Source: a bacterium
GTDB taxonomy: Bacteria; BMS3Abin14
NCBI GenBank assembly: GCA_029210965.1
Contig: JARGFZ010000006.1
Coordinates: 1-64,000 of the forward strand
Reading direction: 5' to 3'
DNA length: 64,000 nucleotides
Shown here: piece by piece, positions 34,696-44,632 of the stretch
Numbering within the stretch: the stretch's first letter is position 1
Layout of the letters: the number at the start of each line of letters is the position of its first letter
The notes under the pieces: generated by a model
Database searches by the model: none
Seen by the model: only the letters and a program-made list of their open reading frames with translations
What the model was told of the DNA's origin: nothing
Translations under genes and position numbers: made by a program

Positions 34696-35451
34696 TCAAA
34701 CGGAATTAATTATTCCCGCAAAACTGTCCGGATCCATGCTGGCTCCGCCAACAAGGGCACCATCAATGTCAGCCATGCTCATGAGGACACCGGCGTTTTC
34801 AGGTTTGACCGAACCTCCATAAAGGATGCGGATAGATCCCGCGACATCATTGCCGAAAATATCAGCAAGCTGGCTTCTGGCAAAGGAGTGGACCTCCTGG
34901 GCCTCTTCTGGGCCAGCTGTTTTACCGGTCCCTATAGCCCACACAGGTTCGTAGGCAAGGACAAGTTCCTGACCGCTCTGAAGCACAACATCAGCAAGCC
35001 CTCCGTGGATCTGGCCCCCAACGGTATCGAAGGTCTTGCCATAATCCCTTTCACCAAGGGTTTCGCCAACACAAAGAACTGGAACGATCCCCTCCTGTAA
35101 AGCTGCCAGCACTTTCCTCGAGACTTCACCGTCCCCTTCTCCGAAATACTGCCTTCGTTCCGAATGACCAAGGATCACATAACGGCATCCGGCATCCCTT
35201 AGCATAACAGGGCTGATCTCTCCAGTATAGGCGCCCGCTTCTTCCCAGTGCATGTTCTGGGCAGCCAGTGCAACCGAGCTCCCTTGCAGCGCTTCGGAAA
35301 CGGGCATCAGGGAAATATAGGAAGGCGCAAGGGCCATGTCCACATCCTCCACACCTGAAACCAGGGGGAGGAACTCCTCAACAAAATCCACAGATTCGTC
35401 GACGGTTTTGTTCATTTTCCAGTTGGCAACGATAAACCGTCTTCTTTCCAT
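34696..35451 (-). CDS. tpiA: Triosephosphate isomerase
   Basis: 251 residues, normal length. It interconverts dihydroxyacetone phosphate and glyceraldehyde 3-phosphate. Motifs are VANWKMNKT (active-site Asn and Lys), GHSERRQYF (catalytic His), LAYEPVWAIGTGKTA (catalytic Glu and the flexible loop) and ILYGGSVKPENA (phosphate binding). It lies between pgk and secG. Confidence 0.97.
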   Translation of the reverse strand: MERRRFIVANWKMNKTVDESVDFVEEFLPLVSGVEDVDMALAPSYISLMPVSEALQGSSVALAAQNMHWEEAGAYTGEISPVMLRDAGCRYVILGHSERRQYFGEGDGEVSRKVLAALQEGIVPVLCVGETLGERDYGKTFDTVGGQIHGGLADVVLQSGQELVLAYEPVWAIGTGKTAGPEEAQEVHSFARSQLADIFGNDVAGSIRILYGGSVKPENAGVLMSMADIDGALVGGASMDPDSFAGIINSV

Positions 35452-35542
35452 GGTATACCTCCCCGAAGCAGGCGGGCTATATCATCTGTGCTATATCGTA
35501 TCAACTTGATCCGCTAAAAACCCATTAAACAATTCCGCCATC

Positions 35543-35563
35543 GGTCCCGCCGATGGCGGGACC
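35543..35563. repeat. 9-bp hairpin between pgk and tpiA
   Basis: GGTCCCGCC (35543-35551) and its exact complement (35555-35563) close a three-base loop. There is no T-run, so it is not a classical terminator. It may stabilise the pgk mRNA end or tune tpiA expression. Confidence 0.55.
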
Positions 35564-35618
35564 AGTTGTAATAATCTCCCAGGAACTTTTTACCAGGTTA
35601 TCCATATCACGGCCGGGA

Positions 35619-36809
35619 TCAGGCATCGTCCAGGGCATTGAAGCCCGGCAGTTCGCCTTTCTCGAGAAGCCTGATGAAAGCCCCTCCTCCCGTGGAAATG
35701 TAGTCGATCTTGTCGGAATTTCCCGTGGCATGCACAGCGACATCGGTGTCCCCGCCCCCGATGATCGTCAGCCCCCTGCAGTTGGCCAGGGTATCGACCA
35801 TGGAGAAGGTCCCCTTGCTGAAGGGTGAAAGCTCAAACACTCCCATTGGACCGTTCCATACGATAGTTCTGGCCTGCTCGAGCACGTGATTAAAAAGTAT
35901 CACCGTTGCAGGGCCTATATCCAGGCCCATCATATCATCCGGGATCTCCTGGGCAGGCACGACCATGGTCTTGGCCTTTTCCTCCCTGGCATCAGCCGCA
36001 ATGCAGTCCACCGGGAGGTAAAAGGGGATACCTCTTGACCTTGCCTGCCCCATGATATCCGCAGCCAGATCCAACATGTCCTCCTCCACCAGGGACTTGC
36101 CTAAATGATAACCCATGGTCTTCAAAAAGGTGAAAGCCATCCCTCCACCGATGATGATCTTGTCCACCTTTTCCATAAGGCTCTCAATCGTCTTTATCTT
36201 ATCCGAGGTCTTGGCGCCTCCCAGCATGGCCACAAGGGGACGTACCGGTTCGGCTAAAGCCTTGTTGAAGTAGTTGATCTCCTTTTCCATGAGGAACCCG
36301 GCGATGGCGGGATGCAGATATGAGGGGACACCAATTACAGAAGCGTGTTCCCGGTGGGAATTAGCAAAAGCGTCGTCAATGTAAATATCAGCAAGCGCAG
36401 CCAGTTGGCGGGAAAAATCGGGATCGTTTTTTGTTTCCCCAGGATGGAACCTGAGGTTTTCAAGCATTAAGACACTACCGGGTTTCAGTCCATTTGCAGC
36501 CCTCTGAACCTCGTCGCCTATGCAGTTGGGCATAAACTGGACTTCAAGCTTGAGGAGCCGGCTGAGACGCTTTGACACGGGAGCCAGGCTCAGGGATGGT
36601 TCCGGTTTGTCCTTGGGCCGACCCAGGTGGCTAATGATGATCAGACTGCCGCCGTTGTCCAGGATGTGGTTGATAGTGGGCAATGTCGCCCTTATCCTGG
36701 TGTCATCTGTGATATGGCCACTGGCATCCAGGGGAACATTATAGTCCACCCTGACAAGGGCCCGTTTTCCTTTGAAGTCTATAGAATCTAAAGTTTTTTT
36801 CTTAAGCAC
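35619..36809 (-). CDS. pgk: Phosphoglycerate kinase
   Basis: 396 residues from a GTG at 36809 that lies 1 bp after the gap stop. The frame is open upstream, but only through gap coding sequence. Motifs are RALVRVDYNVPLD, SHLGRPK, ENLRFHPGE, FANSHREHASV, PLVAMLGGAKTSDKI and the ATP site GGGDTDVAV. It produces ATP and 3-phosphoglycerate. GGGG lies eight bases before the GTG. It is part of a classical gap-pgk-tpiA operon. Confidence 0.96.
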   Translation of the reverse strand: MLKKKTLDSIDFKGKRALVRVDYNVPLDASGHITDDTRIRATLPTINHILDNGGSLIIISHLGRPKDKPEPSLSLAPVSKRLSRLLKLEVQFMPNCIGDEVQRAANGLKPGSVLMLENLRFHPGETKNDPDFSRQLAALADIYIDDAFANSHREHASVIGVPSYLHPAIAGFLMEKEINYFNKALAEPVRPLVAMLGGAKTSDKIKTIESLMEKVDKIIIGGGMAFTFLKTMGYHLGKSLVEEDMLDLAADIMGQARSRGIPFYLPVDCIAADAREEKAKTMVVPAQEIPDDMMGLDIGPATVILFNHVLEQARTIVWNGPMGVFELSPFSKGTFSMVDTLANCRGLTIIGGGDTDVAVHATGNSDKIDYISTGGGAFIRLLEKGELPGFNALDDA

Positions 36810-36810
36810 A

Positions 36811-37821
36811 TCAAACCCCGTAGAGGTATTTAGCCAGGTCCCTGAGCCGGGATGCGTATCCGTATTCGTTATCGTACCAGGACATGACCTTCGCCAAGGT
36901 ACCATCCACGACCTTGGTCAGCGGGGCATCAAAGATGGAAGAGGCTTCCCACCCGTTGAAGTCGACGGAAACCAGGGGTTCGTCATTGTAGACCAGGAAC
37001 CCGGCCAACGGCCCATTTTCCGCAGCTTTCTTCATTTCGGCATTGATGGAGTCGGCATCGGTGCCCTTTTTAAGCTCCACCGAAAGGTCCACGAGGGATA
37101 CGTTGGGCGTTGGCACCCGGACCGCCAGCCCGTCCAGTTTACCCTTGAGCTGGGGAAGGACCTCACCAACGGCGGAAGCCGCGCCAGTGGTTGTGGGGAT
37201 CATGGAAAGGGCCGCAGCCCTGGCTCTGCGCAGGTCTCTATGAGGCTGATCGAGGATCCGCTGATCGCTGGTGTAGGCGTGAACGGTGGTCATAACACCG
37301 TGGATGATACCGAAATTCTCATCCAGCACCTTGGCCACCGGAGCGAGACAGTTGGTCGTACATGAGGCGTTGGAGATCACCCTATGCTTCTCAGGGTCCA
37401 GGTCTGAATGGTTCACACCCATGACTACAGTAAGATCCACACCCTTGCCGGGAGCGGAGATGATCACATGAGAAGCCCCGGCGTCAAGGTGCGCTGCCGC
37501 ACTCTCTCGAGTTGTGAACAGGCCTGTACATTCCAGGACTACATCCACACCAAGCTCCTTCCACGGGAGTTTGGAAGGATCCCTTTCAGAAAAGACCTTT
37601 ACCCCCCTTCCGCCGATAATAATACTGTCCCCGGAGGTTTCGCTCACTTGTTTACCCGTAAGGCTTCCGTGGATCGAATCATGGCAGAACAGGTAATTCA
37701 GTGTTTTGGCGTCGGTCAGATCGTTAATAGCAACAAACTCGATTCCCGGATCGTTCATTGCGCTGCGAAGGGTTAATCTCCCTATTCGACCAAACCCGTT
37801 GATCGCCACTTTGACAGCCAT
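36811..37821 (-). CDS. gap: Glyceraldehyde-3-phosphate dehydrogenase
   Basis: 336 residues from the ATG at 37821 (AAGGAGG six bases upstream; the ATG at 37827 has no spacing). The N-terminal AINGFGRIGR Rossmann motif, the NAD-type INDL after the second strand, the catalytic cysteine in SNASCTTNCLAP and the C-terminal WYDNEYGYASRL identify type I GAPDH. It is the first gene of the glycolytic operon, divergent from a receiver-kinase gene. Confidence 0.97.
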   Translation of the reverse strand: MAVKVAINGFGRIGRLTLRSAMNDPGIEFVAINDLTDAKTLNYLFCHDSIHGSLTGKQVSETSGDSIIIGGRGVKVFSERDPSKLPWKELGVDVVLECTGLFTTRESAAAHLDAGASHVIISAPGKGVDLTVVMGVNHSDLDPEKHRVISNASCTTNCLAPVAKVLDENFGIIHGVMTTVHAYTSDQRILDQPHRDLRRARAAALSMIPTTTGAASAVGEVLPQLKGKLDGLAVRVPTPNVSLVDLSVELKKGTDADSINAEMKKAAENGPLAGFLVYNDEPLVSVDFNGWEASSIFDAPLTKVVDGTLAKVMSWYDNEYGYASRLRDLAKYLYGV

Positions 37822-38277
37822 TGTCATCCTCCTTACAGGTAGTTTTAATTATCGTTTTGATTATCTTGGAGTAACATTTTACGTATGCAAATATCATTTA
37901 TCATTGAACTACCATGGAAAAGCGCCATTGTAAACGGCGGCATCATCAGGTCAAACTCTTTCTCCCTGAAACCGGGGCCTTGAAGGTCCATTCCAATTAC
38001 AGGAAAAAAGAGTTTGCTGAATTTCTTGAAAAATTTGGGAATAGATCACAGGCTGCGTGCCGAAAACATTCGAAACGATGTAAAACATGAACAGAATCAG
38101 CCAGAAATATTCACATTTTCTCCACCCGAGGGGGGATAACGTAAAACCAGGCACTGATTTTACGTTATTGGTTCAGCTTGACACTCACCCCGATACCTAT
38201 AGTATGATAACTAGTAAACTGTTAAGTGACAATTTACACTAACGATATCTGTACAGGGATGTCTACCCGGGATAACA
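37822..38277. other. Divergent control region between gap and a kinase gene
   Basis: 456 bp without a convincing gene. Both promoters must lie here. On the plus strand, TTGACA at 38178-38183 and TATGAT at 38203-38208 are spaced 19 bp. The gap side is AT-rich, but no consensus promoter is clear. Unlike most gaps in the window, it has no short-period repeat array. Confidence 0.6.
38178..38208 (+). promoter_or_regulatory. Candidate promoter of the REC-GAF kinase gene
   Basis: TTGACA and TATGAT are spaced by 19 bp, slightly longer than the ideal 17. They end 70 bp before the start codon. An alternative -10, TATAGT, would be too close (14 bp). Confidence 0.35.
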
Positions 38278-39993
38278 ATGACGCCTAATCGAAAACCCGC
38301 CAGGATCCTTATCATTGAGGATGACCCTGTATCCAGGAACCTCCTGAAAAACATTTTCCGGAACGAAGGTTATGATGTCGAGGAAGCGGCTGACGGGATC
38401 AAGGGGCTCGAAATGGCCCTCCTCGATCCGCCGCCGGACCTTATCTGTCTCGACATAATCCTGCCGGGTCTGTCCGGTTACGAGGTCTGCCAATCCATTA
38501 AACATAGCGAGGCCGGCGTAACGATCCCTGTCCTCATGGTAACTTCCCTCACCAAGAAGGAGGATATCGTAAAGGGCCTGAAATCAGGTGCAACCGACTA
38601 CATAACAAAGCCGTTCTCCCCGGTGGAGGTACTGGCCCGGGTAAAGGTCAACATTGAGAACCGGTTCGCCATGCAGGAACTGCTGGGAAGGTCGGGCCGA
38701 TTTGAGTTGGCCTGTGATGTCCTGGAAACAACAACATCGTCACTGGATTTGAAGCAGGTCCTCTTCCATCTTGTGTCGAAAACGGCCGAATTCCTCGATG
38801 GCGAACGCTGTTCCATAATCACCGTGGACGGAAGCTGGGGTAACGATGAAGATATTCCCGTGGGCCGCCTCCTGGTATCCCATGAGGACCCCAACATTTC
38901 CGAACTGGCCATCGACCTTATAAAATACCCCGAGATACTCAAATCGTTCCGCACGGGGGAAGTTGTGGTGGTGAAGGACGTCCTGAACGATCCGCTCATG
39001 GCGGATGTTAAACAAAACATGACCAACCTTCCTTTCAGGTCGGTCATGGCCCTTCCCCTTGCTTTCCGCGGAGAGATCCTGGGTGCCATGCTTTTGAGAG
39101 CTACCAGGGAAGAGACCGGTTTCACCGACAACGAGATCATCATGGCCAGGATCATTGCCGGAGCCAGTACCAACGCACTGAGAAACGCCGCCTTGTACCA
39201 GCGCATCAACAAAAAAAACGAAGTCCTCGAAAAAATGAATGAGGAACTGAGCATCGCAAACCAGGAGCTCGAAAACCTCAGTCAAGCCAAATCGGATTTC
39301 GTGTCTATGGTCTCCCATGAACTCAGAACGCCCCTGACCTCCATTATCGGTTTTTCCGAACTGCTCGCGGAGGCTCATGTTGGTGAACTCACCGATGAAC
39401 AGGAGGAGTACATAAGGCAGATCCTCCGCAAGGGCAAGGACCTGCTCGCCCTCATCAACGACCTGCTGGACACCGGCCGCCTGGAATCCGGGAAACTTGC
39501 TCTTCGTTACAGGGAAGTGGACCTGGAAGACGTTATCCTTTCAGTTCGATCCTCCACACGGCACGTGACCGAAAACCTGCCTATCATAAATACCCACATA
39601 CCTGTCGACCTGCCGGCCTTTGAGGGAGATGCGGAAAAGATAGCGCAAGTTCTCACCAACCTGGTCACCAACGCCCTGAAGTTCTCCCCTCCCGGCTCAC
39701 AGGTGGATATCATCGCTTCGATGATCCATGGGCGAAGGGACAGTGACCGGGGAGATCTGATTCAGATCAGTGTGAAGGATAGAGGGATCGGAATCCCGGA
39801 GAACGAAAGACAAAGGATATTCGACCAGTTCATCCAGGTCCAGCAAGGAAATTCCCGTACTTTCCAGGGTGCCGGCCTGGGGCTTTTTATCTGCCGCTCC
39901 TTTGTAGAGCTTCACGGCGGCAAGATCTGGGTCGACTCAAATGTGGGAGAAGGAAGCACCTTCCACTTCTCGATACCGATAAAACAAAGCTGA
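38278..39993 (+). CDS. REC-GAF sensor histidine kinase
   Basis: 571 residues: receiver (phospho-acceptor D59 in ICLDIILPGLSG, K111), GAF (about 150-310), a short coiled coil (about 312-337), HisKA with H347 in MVSHELRTPLTS, and HATPase with N-box VTNALKFSPPGS, DRGIGIP and GAGLGLFICR. It is cytoplasmic. It has the same receiver-first design as the two kinases downstream of lon but stands alone on the other strand. No output regulator is adjacent. The ribosome-binding site is weak. Confidence 0.92.
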   Translation: MTPNRKPARILIIEDDPVSRNLLKNIFRNEGYDVEEAADGIKGLEMALLDPPPDLICLDIILPGLSGYEVCQSIKHSEAGVTIPVLMVTSLTKKEDIVKGLKSGATDYITKPFSPVEVLARVKVNIENRFAMQELLGRSGRFELACDVLETTTSSLDLKQVLFHLVSKTAEFLDGERCSIITVDGSWGNDEDIPVGRLLVSHEDPNISELAIDLIKYPEILKSFRTGEVVVVKDVLNDPLMADVKQNMTNLPFRSVMALPLAFRGEILGAMLLRATREETGFTDNEIIMARIIAGASTNALRNAALYQRINKKNEVLEKMNEELSIANQELENLSQAKSDFVSMVSHELRTPLTSIIGFSELLAEAHVGELTDEQEEYIRQILRKGKDLLALINDLLDTGRLESGKLALRYREVDLEDVILSVRSSTRHVTENLPIINTHIPVDLPAFEGDAEKIAQVLTNLVTNALKFSPPGSQVDIIASMIHGRRDSDRGDLIQISVKDRGIGIPENERQRIFDQFIQVQQGNSRTFQGAGLGLFICRSFVELHGGKIWVDSNVGEGSTFHFSIPIKQS

Positions 39994-40061
39994 AAACCAG
40001 TGTCTGGTGTCTAGGATCTAGTGTCTGGAAAAGACAGAATCCAGGAGCCAGAAACCAGAAA

Positions 40062-42653
40062 CTAGACACTGTCTTTTTCGAATATTATTTCCCCATCTTT
40101 CACATCCCCAACGATCGCATCCCCATCCTTGAACTTCCCTGAAAGGATCTGAACGGCCAGTACATCCTGAACCTTTTTCTGGATGACCCTGCGAAGGGGC
40201 CTTGCACCGTAAACCGGGTCGTAACCCTCTCCTGCGAGCAGTTCCTGGGCTTCACCGGTAAGAGTCAGAGCTATCCCTCTCTCGTGGAGCAGGCTGCCGA
40301 GTTTCTGTACCTGGATCGTGACGATGGCCCTCAACTGTTCCCTGGTCAGAGGATGGAAGATGATCACGTCATCGATGCGGTTTATAAACTCAGGGCGAAA
40401 GTGTGCCGTCAATGCCTCCAGCACCCGTCTCTCCATCTCCACGGTATCCTGACCTTGCAGATCAGCGATGGCCCCACTGCCGATATTGGATGTCATGATG
40501 ACCACTGCGTTCCTGAAGTCCACCGTTCTGCCCTGTCCATCCGTTAGTCGCCCGTCATCGAGGAGCTGAAGCAATACGTTAAACACCTCCTGGTGAGCTT
40601 TTTCTATCTCATCAAGGAGAATGACACTATAGGGTCTGCGGCGAACCGCTTCGGTAAGGTACCCACCTTCCTCGTACCCGACATACCCGGGTGGTGCTCC
40701 AATGAGGCGGGAGACAGAGTGCTTCTCCATGAACTCAGACATGTCGATCCTGACCATGGCCCCATCATCATCGAACAGAAAATGTGCCAGTGCCTTGGCC
40801 AGTTCAGTCTTTCCAACCCCTGTCGGTCCCATAAATATAAAGGATCCAATGGGTCGATCCGGGTCCTGGAGTCCTGCCCTTGCCCTCCTTACGGCATTGG
40901 ATACCGCCTGGATCGCTTCATCCTGACCTATGACCCTTTGTGCGATCCTCTCTTCCATGTGAACCAGCTTTTCCATCTCCCCTTCGAGGAGACGGCTTAC
41001 GGGAACCCCTGTCCAGTTGGAAACTATGAGAGCGATGTCCTCGGAATCAACCTCTTCCTTGAGCATCCTCTGGGCTGACTGCAATTCGGCGAGCCTTTTT
41101 TCGGCCTCTTCAGATCTTTGCTGCAGTTCCGGGATATCCCCGTACTTAAGCTGGGCCGCCTCTTCCAGATCCCCTGCCTGTTCAGCTTTCTGAGCCCGAT
41201 AGCGGGTATCCTCCATCTGCTCCTTGAGCCGGCGAAGCTCCTGGATGCTCCCCTTTTCCGTCTCCCAGTGGACCTTCATGGAATCGCCTTTCTCACTGAG
41301 ATCAGCGACCTCCTTTTCGATCTTTGCCAGTCGTTCCCTGGATGGGGCATCCTTTTCCTTCTTGAGCGCTTCCTTCTCTATCTGCAGCTGGACAATACGG
41401 CGCTGGATCTCGTCGATCTCCTGGGGCATGCTGTCGATCTCAATGCGCAGCCGGGAAGCCGCCTCGTCTACAAGATCAATGGCCTTATCCGGCAGGAAGC
41501 GGTCAGCGATATACCTGTTTGACAGGGTCGCGGCAGAAACGATGGCCGAATCGGTGATCCTGATCCCGTGGTGGATCTCATAGCGTTCCTTGAGCCCCCG
41601 AAGGATCGCGATGGTATCCTCCACCGAAGGCTCCGGCACCTTCACGGGCTGGAACCGCCTTTCCAGGGCTGCATCTTTTTCAATGTTATTTCGGTACTCA
41701 TCCAGAGTCGTGGCCCCGACACACTTGAGCTCCCCCCGGGCAAGGGCGGGTTTGAGCATGTTGGAGGCATCCATCGAGCCTTCAGCGCGACCGGCGCCTA
41801 CCAGATTGTGCAGTTCATCAATGAACAGGATCACCTCGCCGGCTGCCTCTTCAACCTCTTGAAGAACCGCCTTGAGTCGCTCCTCGAACTGGCCCCGGTA
41901 TTTGGCCCCGGCGACAAGGGCTCCCATGTCGAGGGCTATTATCCTCTTGCCCGAAAGGCCATCAGGAACATCGCCGTCGGAGATCCTCTGGGCAAGCCCT
42001 TCGGCGATGGCCGTCTTGCCCACCCCCGGCTCTCCGATGAGAACAGGGTTGTTCTTGGTCCGCCTGTTCAGAACCTGGATCACCCGCCGGATCTCGTCGT
42101 CGCGCCCGATAACCGGATCTAACTTCCCCTGCCGGGCCAACTCCGTCAGGTCTTTGCCGTACCTGAGCAGGGACTGGTAACGATCCTCCGGGTTCTGGTC
42201 GGTAACCCTGTGGCTGCCTCTCACGCCTTTAAGGGCCGCGAGGACCATCTTCCTGTCCAGTCCGTACTGTTCGAGAACCTTGGCTACAGGACTCTTGCTA
42301 TCGACCATGGCGAGGAACAGATGTTCCGTGCTGACGTATTCGTCCTTGAGCTCCTCAGCCTCCTTGTGGGCGGTGTTAAACAGTATATTGAGATCCCCTC
42401 CGAGGTGGACCTGGGTGATACCGTGGATCTTGGGCAACTTGCCCAGTGTCTCTTCGAGAACGACATTTAAAGCAGAGATATCCGCTCCCACCTTTTCGAT
42501 GATGGGTACAACAACCCCGCCTTCCTGGGCAAGGAGAGCTAAAAGGAGATGCTCGACACCGATCTCCTGATGTCCCCTGTTCTCGGCATCCTTCTGGGAT
42601 TCCTGAAGAGCCTCCTGGGCCTTGACTGTCAACTTGTCAAAATTAATTGCCAT
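40062..42653 (-). CDS. clpB: Disaggregase ClpB
   Basis: 863 residues from the ATG at 42653, which gives the standard N-terminus [16 protein letters not shown]. It has a Clp-N domain, a first AAA+ module with Walker [14 protein letters not shown], a middle coiled-coil (M) domain of about 120 residues, and a second AAA+ module with [15 protein letters not shown] and [16 protein letters not shown]. It works with DnaK/DnaJ/GrpE to dissolve aggregates. The stop codon lies inside an ACTAGACAC-type repeat. dnaJ and grpE are 8 kb away; dnaK is not in the window. Confidence 0.97.
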   Translation of the reverse strand: MAINFDKLTVKAQEALQESQKDAENRGHQEIGVEHLLLALLAQEGGVVVPIIEKVGADISALNVVLEETLGKLPKIHGITQVHLGGDLNILFNTAHKEAEELKDEYVSTEHLFLAMVDSKSPVAKVLEQYGLDRKMVLAALKGVRGSHRVTDQNPEDRYQSLLRYGKDLTELARQGKLDPVIGRDDEIRRVIQVLNRRTKNNPVLIGEPGVGKTAIAEGLAQRISDGDVPDGLSGKRIIALDMGALVAGAKYRGQFEERLKAVLQEVEEAAGEVILFIDELHNLVGAGRAEGSMDASNMLKPALARGELKCVGATTLDEYRNNIEKDAALERRFQPVKVPEPSVEDTIAILRGLKERYEIHHGIRITDSAIVSAATLSNRYIADRFLPDKAIDLVDEAASRLRIEIDSMPQEIDEIQRRIVQLQIEKEALKKEKDAPSRERLAKIEKEVADLSEKGDSMKVHWETEKGSIQELRRLKEQMEDTRYRAQKAEQAGDLEEAAQLKYGDIPELQQRSEEAEKRLAELQSAQRMLKEEVDSEDIALIVSNWTGVPVSRLLEGEMEKLVHMEERIAQRVIGQDEAIQAVSNAVRRARAGLQDPDRPIGSFIFMGPTGVGKTELAKALAHFLFDDDGAMVRIDMSEFMEKHSVSRLIGAPPGYVGYEEGGYLTEAVRRRPYSVILLDEIEKAHQEVFNVLLQLLDDGRLTDGQGRTVDFRNAVVIMTSNIGSGAIADLQGQDTVEMERRVLEALTAHFRPEFINRIDDVIIFHPLTREQLRAIVTIQVQKLGSLLHERGIALTLTGEAQELLAGEGYDPVYGARPLRRVIQKKVQDVLAVQILSGKFKDGDAIVGDVKDGEIIFEKDSV

Positions 42654-43111
42654 TATGTCTACCTCTATTCTCACATGTACTGGTGTGTTTTATTCTCCAC
42701 ATAGAATTTAACCATCCACGGTACACTGTCAAATGGGGGACGGTAGGAGTGTAGAGTGCAGGGTGCAGAGTGTAGAGGGAAAAACGTGTTTGAGGTTTGA
42801 TGTTTGAGGTTCAAACCTTGATAGAGTCGCAAAAAGTCCAATCCGGGACTTTTCACTCCATGGAAAGGGAAAAGCGTTGTTTTCCCTTTCCTTACAAATC
42901 AATGATTTACGGAGTGAGTCATTGATTTGGGCGCCCCGCGCGGGGCGCATTGATGACTTTTTGCGAAGTCATCAACCTTAAACCCTGAAGTCAAGAAACG
43001 GCACGACGCGCGAGTTACAACTCCGAGCACCTGGAACAGGACTCTACACTCTACACTGTTTCAACTTTGCTTACTTTTAATGTAAACTCACCTTAGAGGA
43101 ATTTTGAATCT
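42654..43111. other. Repeat-filled gap upstream of clpB
   Basis: 458 bp without a gene. It holds a GTAGAGT/GCAGAGT array (42746-42780), a TTTGAGG/TTTGATG array (42786-42813), copy B of the 158-bp element (42818-42975) and another CTCTACA array (43032-43050). The clpB promoter must lie close to 42654-42740, but I see no clear sigma-32 site. Confidence 0.65.
42818..42975 (+). repeat. MITE-like five-hairpin element, copy B
   Basis: 158 bp and the best-preserved copy. Stems: AAAAGTCC/GGACTTTT, GGAAAGGGAAAA/TTTTCCCTTTCC, AAATCAATGA/TCATTGATTT (extended by U-G pairs), GCGCCCCGC/GCGGGGCGC and TTGATGACTT/AAGTCATCAA. Both ends carry TTGAT and TCGCAAAAAGTC in opposite orientation as imperfect terminal inverted repeats. 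Confidence 0.92.
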
Positions 43112-43510
43112 ATGATCATCTATGACCTACAGTGTGCGCGCGACCACAAATTCGAGGGCTGGTTCAAGTCCAGGGAGGAGTATGACCGCGAGTACCAGGC
43201 CAAAAGGCTTTCGTGCCCCCTTTGCGGCGATTCACAGATAACCTTCCTGCCCGCGGGCGGGCACGTTTCGATAAAGGAACGGACCTCGAATTACGACAAC
43301 CAGAAGAAAATGGTCAAGGCCTTTTCGGAATTTGTGGAAAAGAACTTTGATAATGTGGGGCCTGATTTCGCCAAAGAGGCGCTTAAAATTCACTTTGAGG
43401 AGGTCGGCCACCGGAATATCCTGGGCACCATGACCGATGGGGAGGAGAAGGAACTTCAGGAAGAAGGGGTCCAGTACGTCAAGGTACCGGTTAGAAAATT
43501 ATCCAGTTGA
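43112..43510 (+). CDS. DUF1178 family protein
   Basis: 132 residues starting MIIYDLQCARDHKFEGWF, the DUF1178 signature. Two cysteine pairs or singles (C8, and CPLCGD at about 36-41) suggest a zinc ribbon. The rest is helical and charged. The function is unknown; members are widespread in proteobacteria and often single genes. AGAGGA lies about 10 bases before the ATG. The stop is followed by heptamer repeats (CCAGGAGC, 43520-43550). Confidence 0.85.
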   Translation: MIIYDLQCARDHKFEGWFKSREEYDREYQAKRLSCPLCGDSQITFLPAGGHVSIKERTSNYDNQKKMVKAFSEFVEKNFDNVGPDFAKEALKIHFEEVGHRNILGTMTDGEEKELQEEGVQYVKVPVRKLSS

Positions 43511-43582
43511 AAGAACAGGAGCCAGTACCCAGGAGCCGGGAGCCAGGAGAACTACTGTAACCCGGAACCTGGAACACTACCA

Positions 43583-43609
43583 ATAAAAACGGGCCCGAGA
43601 AGGGTCCGT
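43583..43609 (-). terminator. Terminator of tRNA-Val
   Basis: Read on the minus strand: CGGACCC, loop TTCTC, GGGCCCG (one A-C mismatch) and five T. It lies 8 bp after the tRNA end. Confidence 0.8.
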
Positions 43610-43616
43610 ATGTTTG

Positions 43617-43691
43617 TGGTGGGCGATACTGGATTTGAACCAGTGACTTCTGCCGTGTGAAGGCAGCACTCTCCCACTGAGTTAATCGCCC
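43617..43691 (-). tRNA. tRNA-Val (CAC)
   Basis: 75 nt with encoded CCA. The acceptor stem GGGCGAT/ATCGCCC, anticodon stem CTGCC/GGCAG with loop TTCACAC (anticodon CAC) and T-loop GGTTCAAATCC are all present. Confidence 0.95.
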
Positions 43692-43703
43692 GAAGTTTGA
43701 GAG

Positions 43704-43731
43704 ATTATAACTACGGAGCCTCAAGTGTCAA
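43704..43731 (-). promoter_or_regulatory. Consensus sigma-70 promoter of tRNA-Val
   Basis: On the minus strand, TTGACA (43726-43731) and TATAAT (43704-43709) are spaced 16 bp, a perfect match in both boxes. The tRNA starts 13 bases downstream of the -10 box. Confidence 0.88.
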
Positions 43732-43909
43732 GGGAAAGGCCGTTGACACGGGAAAGGCCGTGACTGGTAACTCGTGATTAGTGATTGGTAAAAACGCGGC
43801 TGTAATAAAACAAATTAAGTGATTTCACACAAACCGGGTCTCTAAAACCTCTGGCGAAGTAAGATGAAATCTGGCGGTCCTGATCCCCTTGTGGTATTAA
43901 TTCTGCGTT

Positions 43910-44632
43910 ATGACAAAAAAACTTCTCCTTATAATGATACTTCTACTTGCTCTGGTTCTCTCCCCTGCCCCATCTTTTGCCGGTTCCGCCATGGACTCAC
44001 TCATCGACCGGGTCCTTTTCGCCTACGGCGGGAAGAAGCTCGACTCGGTCAATGCCTACCGGATGGAAGGCGCTGTGGCTGCCAGGATGAGGCAGACCGA
44101 GGGGTCCATGGTCAGACTCTTCTCCAGACCCGACCGCCTCTATGTGGACCTCGCTTACAAAACCAATCCCGAGCGCAGGTTTCTCGACAGGGAGCGGGGC
44201 TGGCGAACCGATCCTGGGGGAGACGGCATCAATGAGGTCGGAGGCCACCTTTTAAAATCCATGGTTCTGCAGGCGGCCCGGTCCAACATACCGTGGGTGC
44301 TTTCTGAGCGCAGGGATGATGTCACCCAGATCCCGCCACTCAAAATAGAGGACCGCATGACCATCGGTTTGCAGGTGCTGCTAGAGCCCGGCCTCTTCCT
44401 TCGCCTCTACGCCGACCCAAAGACCGCCCGCATCGTCTATAGCCAGGCCATCCTGAATACCGAGTCTCTCAAGACCCACTTCGAGACGGCCTACTCGGAA
44501 TTTAGGGAGGTGGACGGGGTGCTTTTCGCCTTCCACGAAGAGAACTGGGCATCAGGATTTAATACGGGGATGACGGAGATACGGAAAATAACTGTTAATC
44601 CGGCCACAAAGCCCGAAGACTTCAGGCCCTAG
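43910..44632 (+). CDS. Exported LolA-like protein of unknown function
   Basis: 240 residues. A clear Sec signal peptide (MTKKLLLIMILLLALVLSPAPSFAG) precedes a beta-rich domain (VNAYRMEGAVAARM, SRPDRLYVDLAY, VLLEPGLFLRLY, FREVDGVLFAFHEENWA), the pattern of LolA/LolB-like unclosed barrels or lipoprotein-sorting-like proteins. It probably binds a lipid or other hydrophobic ligand in the periplasm. It has a weak ribosome-binding site and stands alone between tRNA-Val and nikR. The fold assignment is tentative. Confidence 0.65.
   Translation: MTKKLLLIMILLLALVLSPAPSFAGSAMDSLIDRVLFAYGGKKLDSVNAYRMEGAVAARMRQTEGSMVRLFSRPDRLYVDLAYKTNPERRFLDRERGWRTDPGGDGINEVGGHLLKSMVLQAARSNIPWVLSERRDDVTQIPPLKIEDRMTIGLQVLLEPGLFLRLYADPKTARIVYSQAILNTESLKTHFETAYSEFREVDGVLFAFHEENWASGFNTGMTEIRKITVNPATKPEDFRP

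Noticed and set aside
34570-35100. 176-codon plus-strand open frame
   Set aside because: It is read from repeat copy A and then antisense to tpiA. The conserved minus-strand gene explains the openness.
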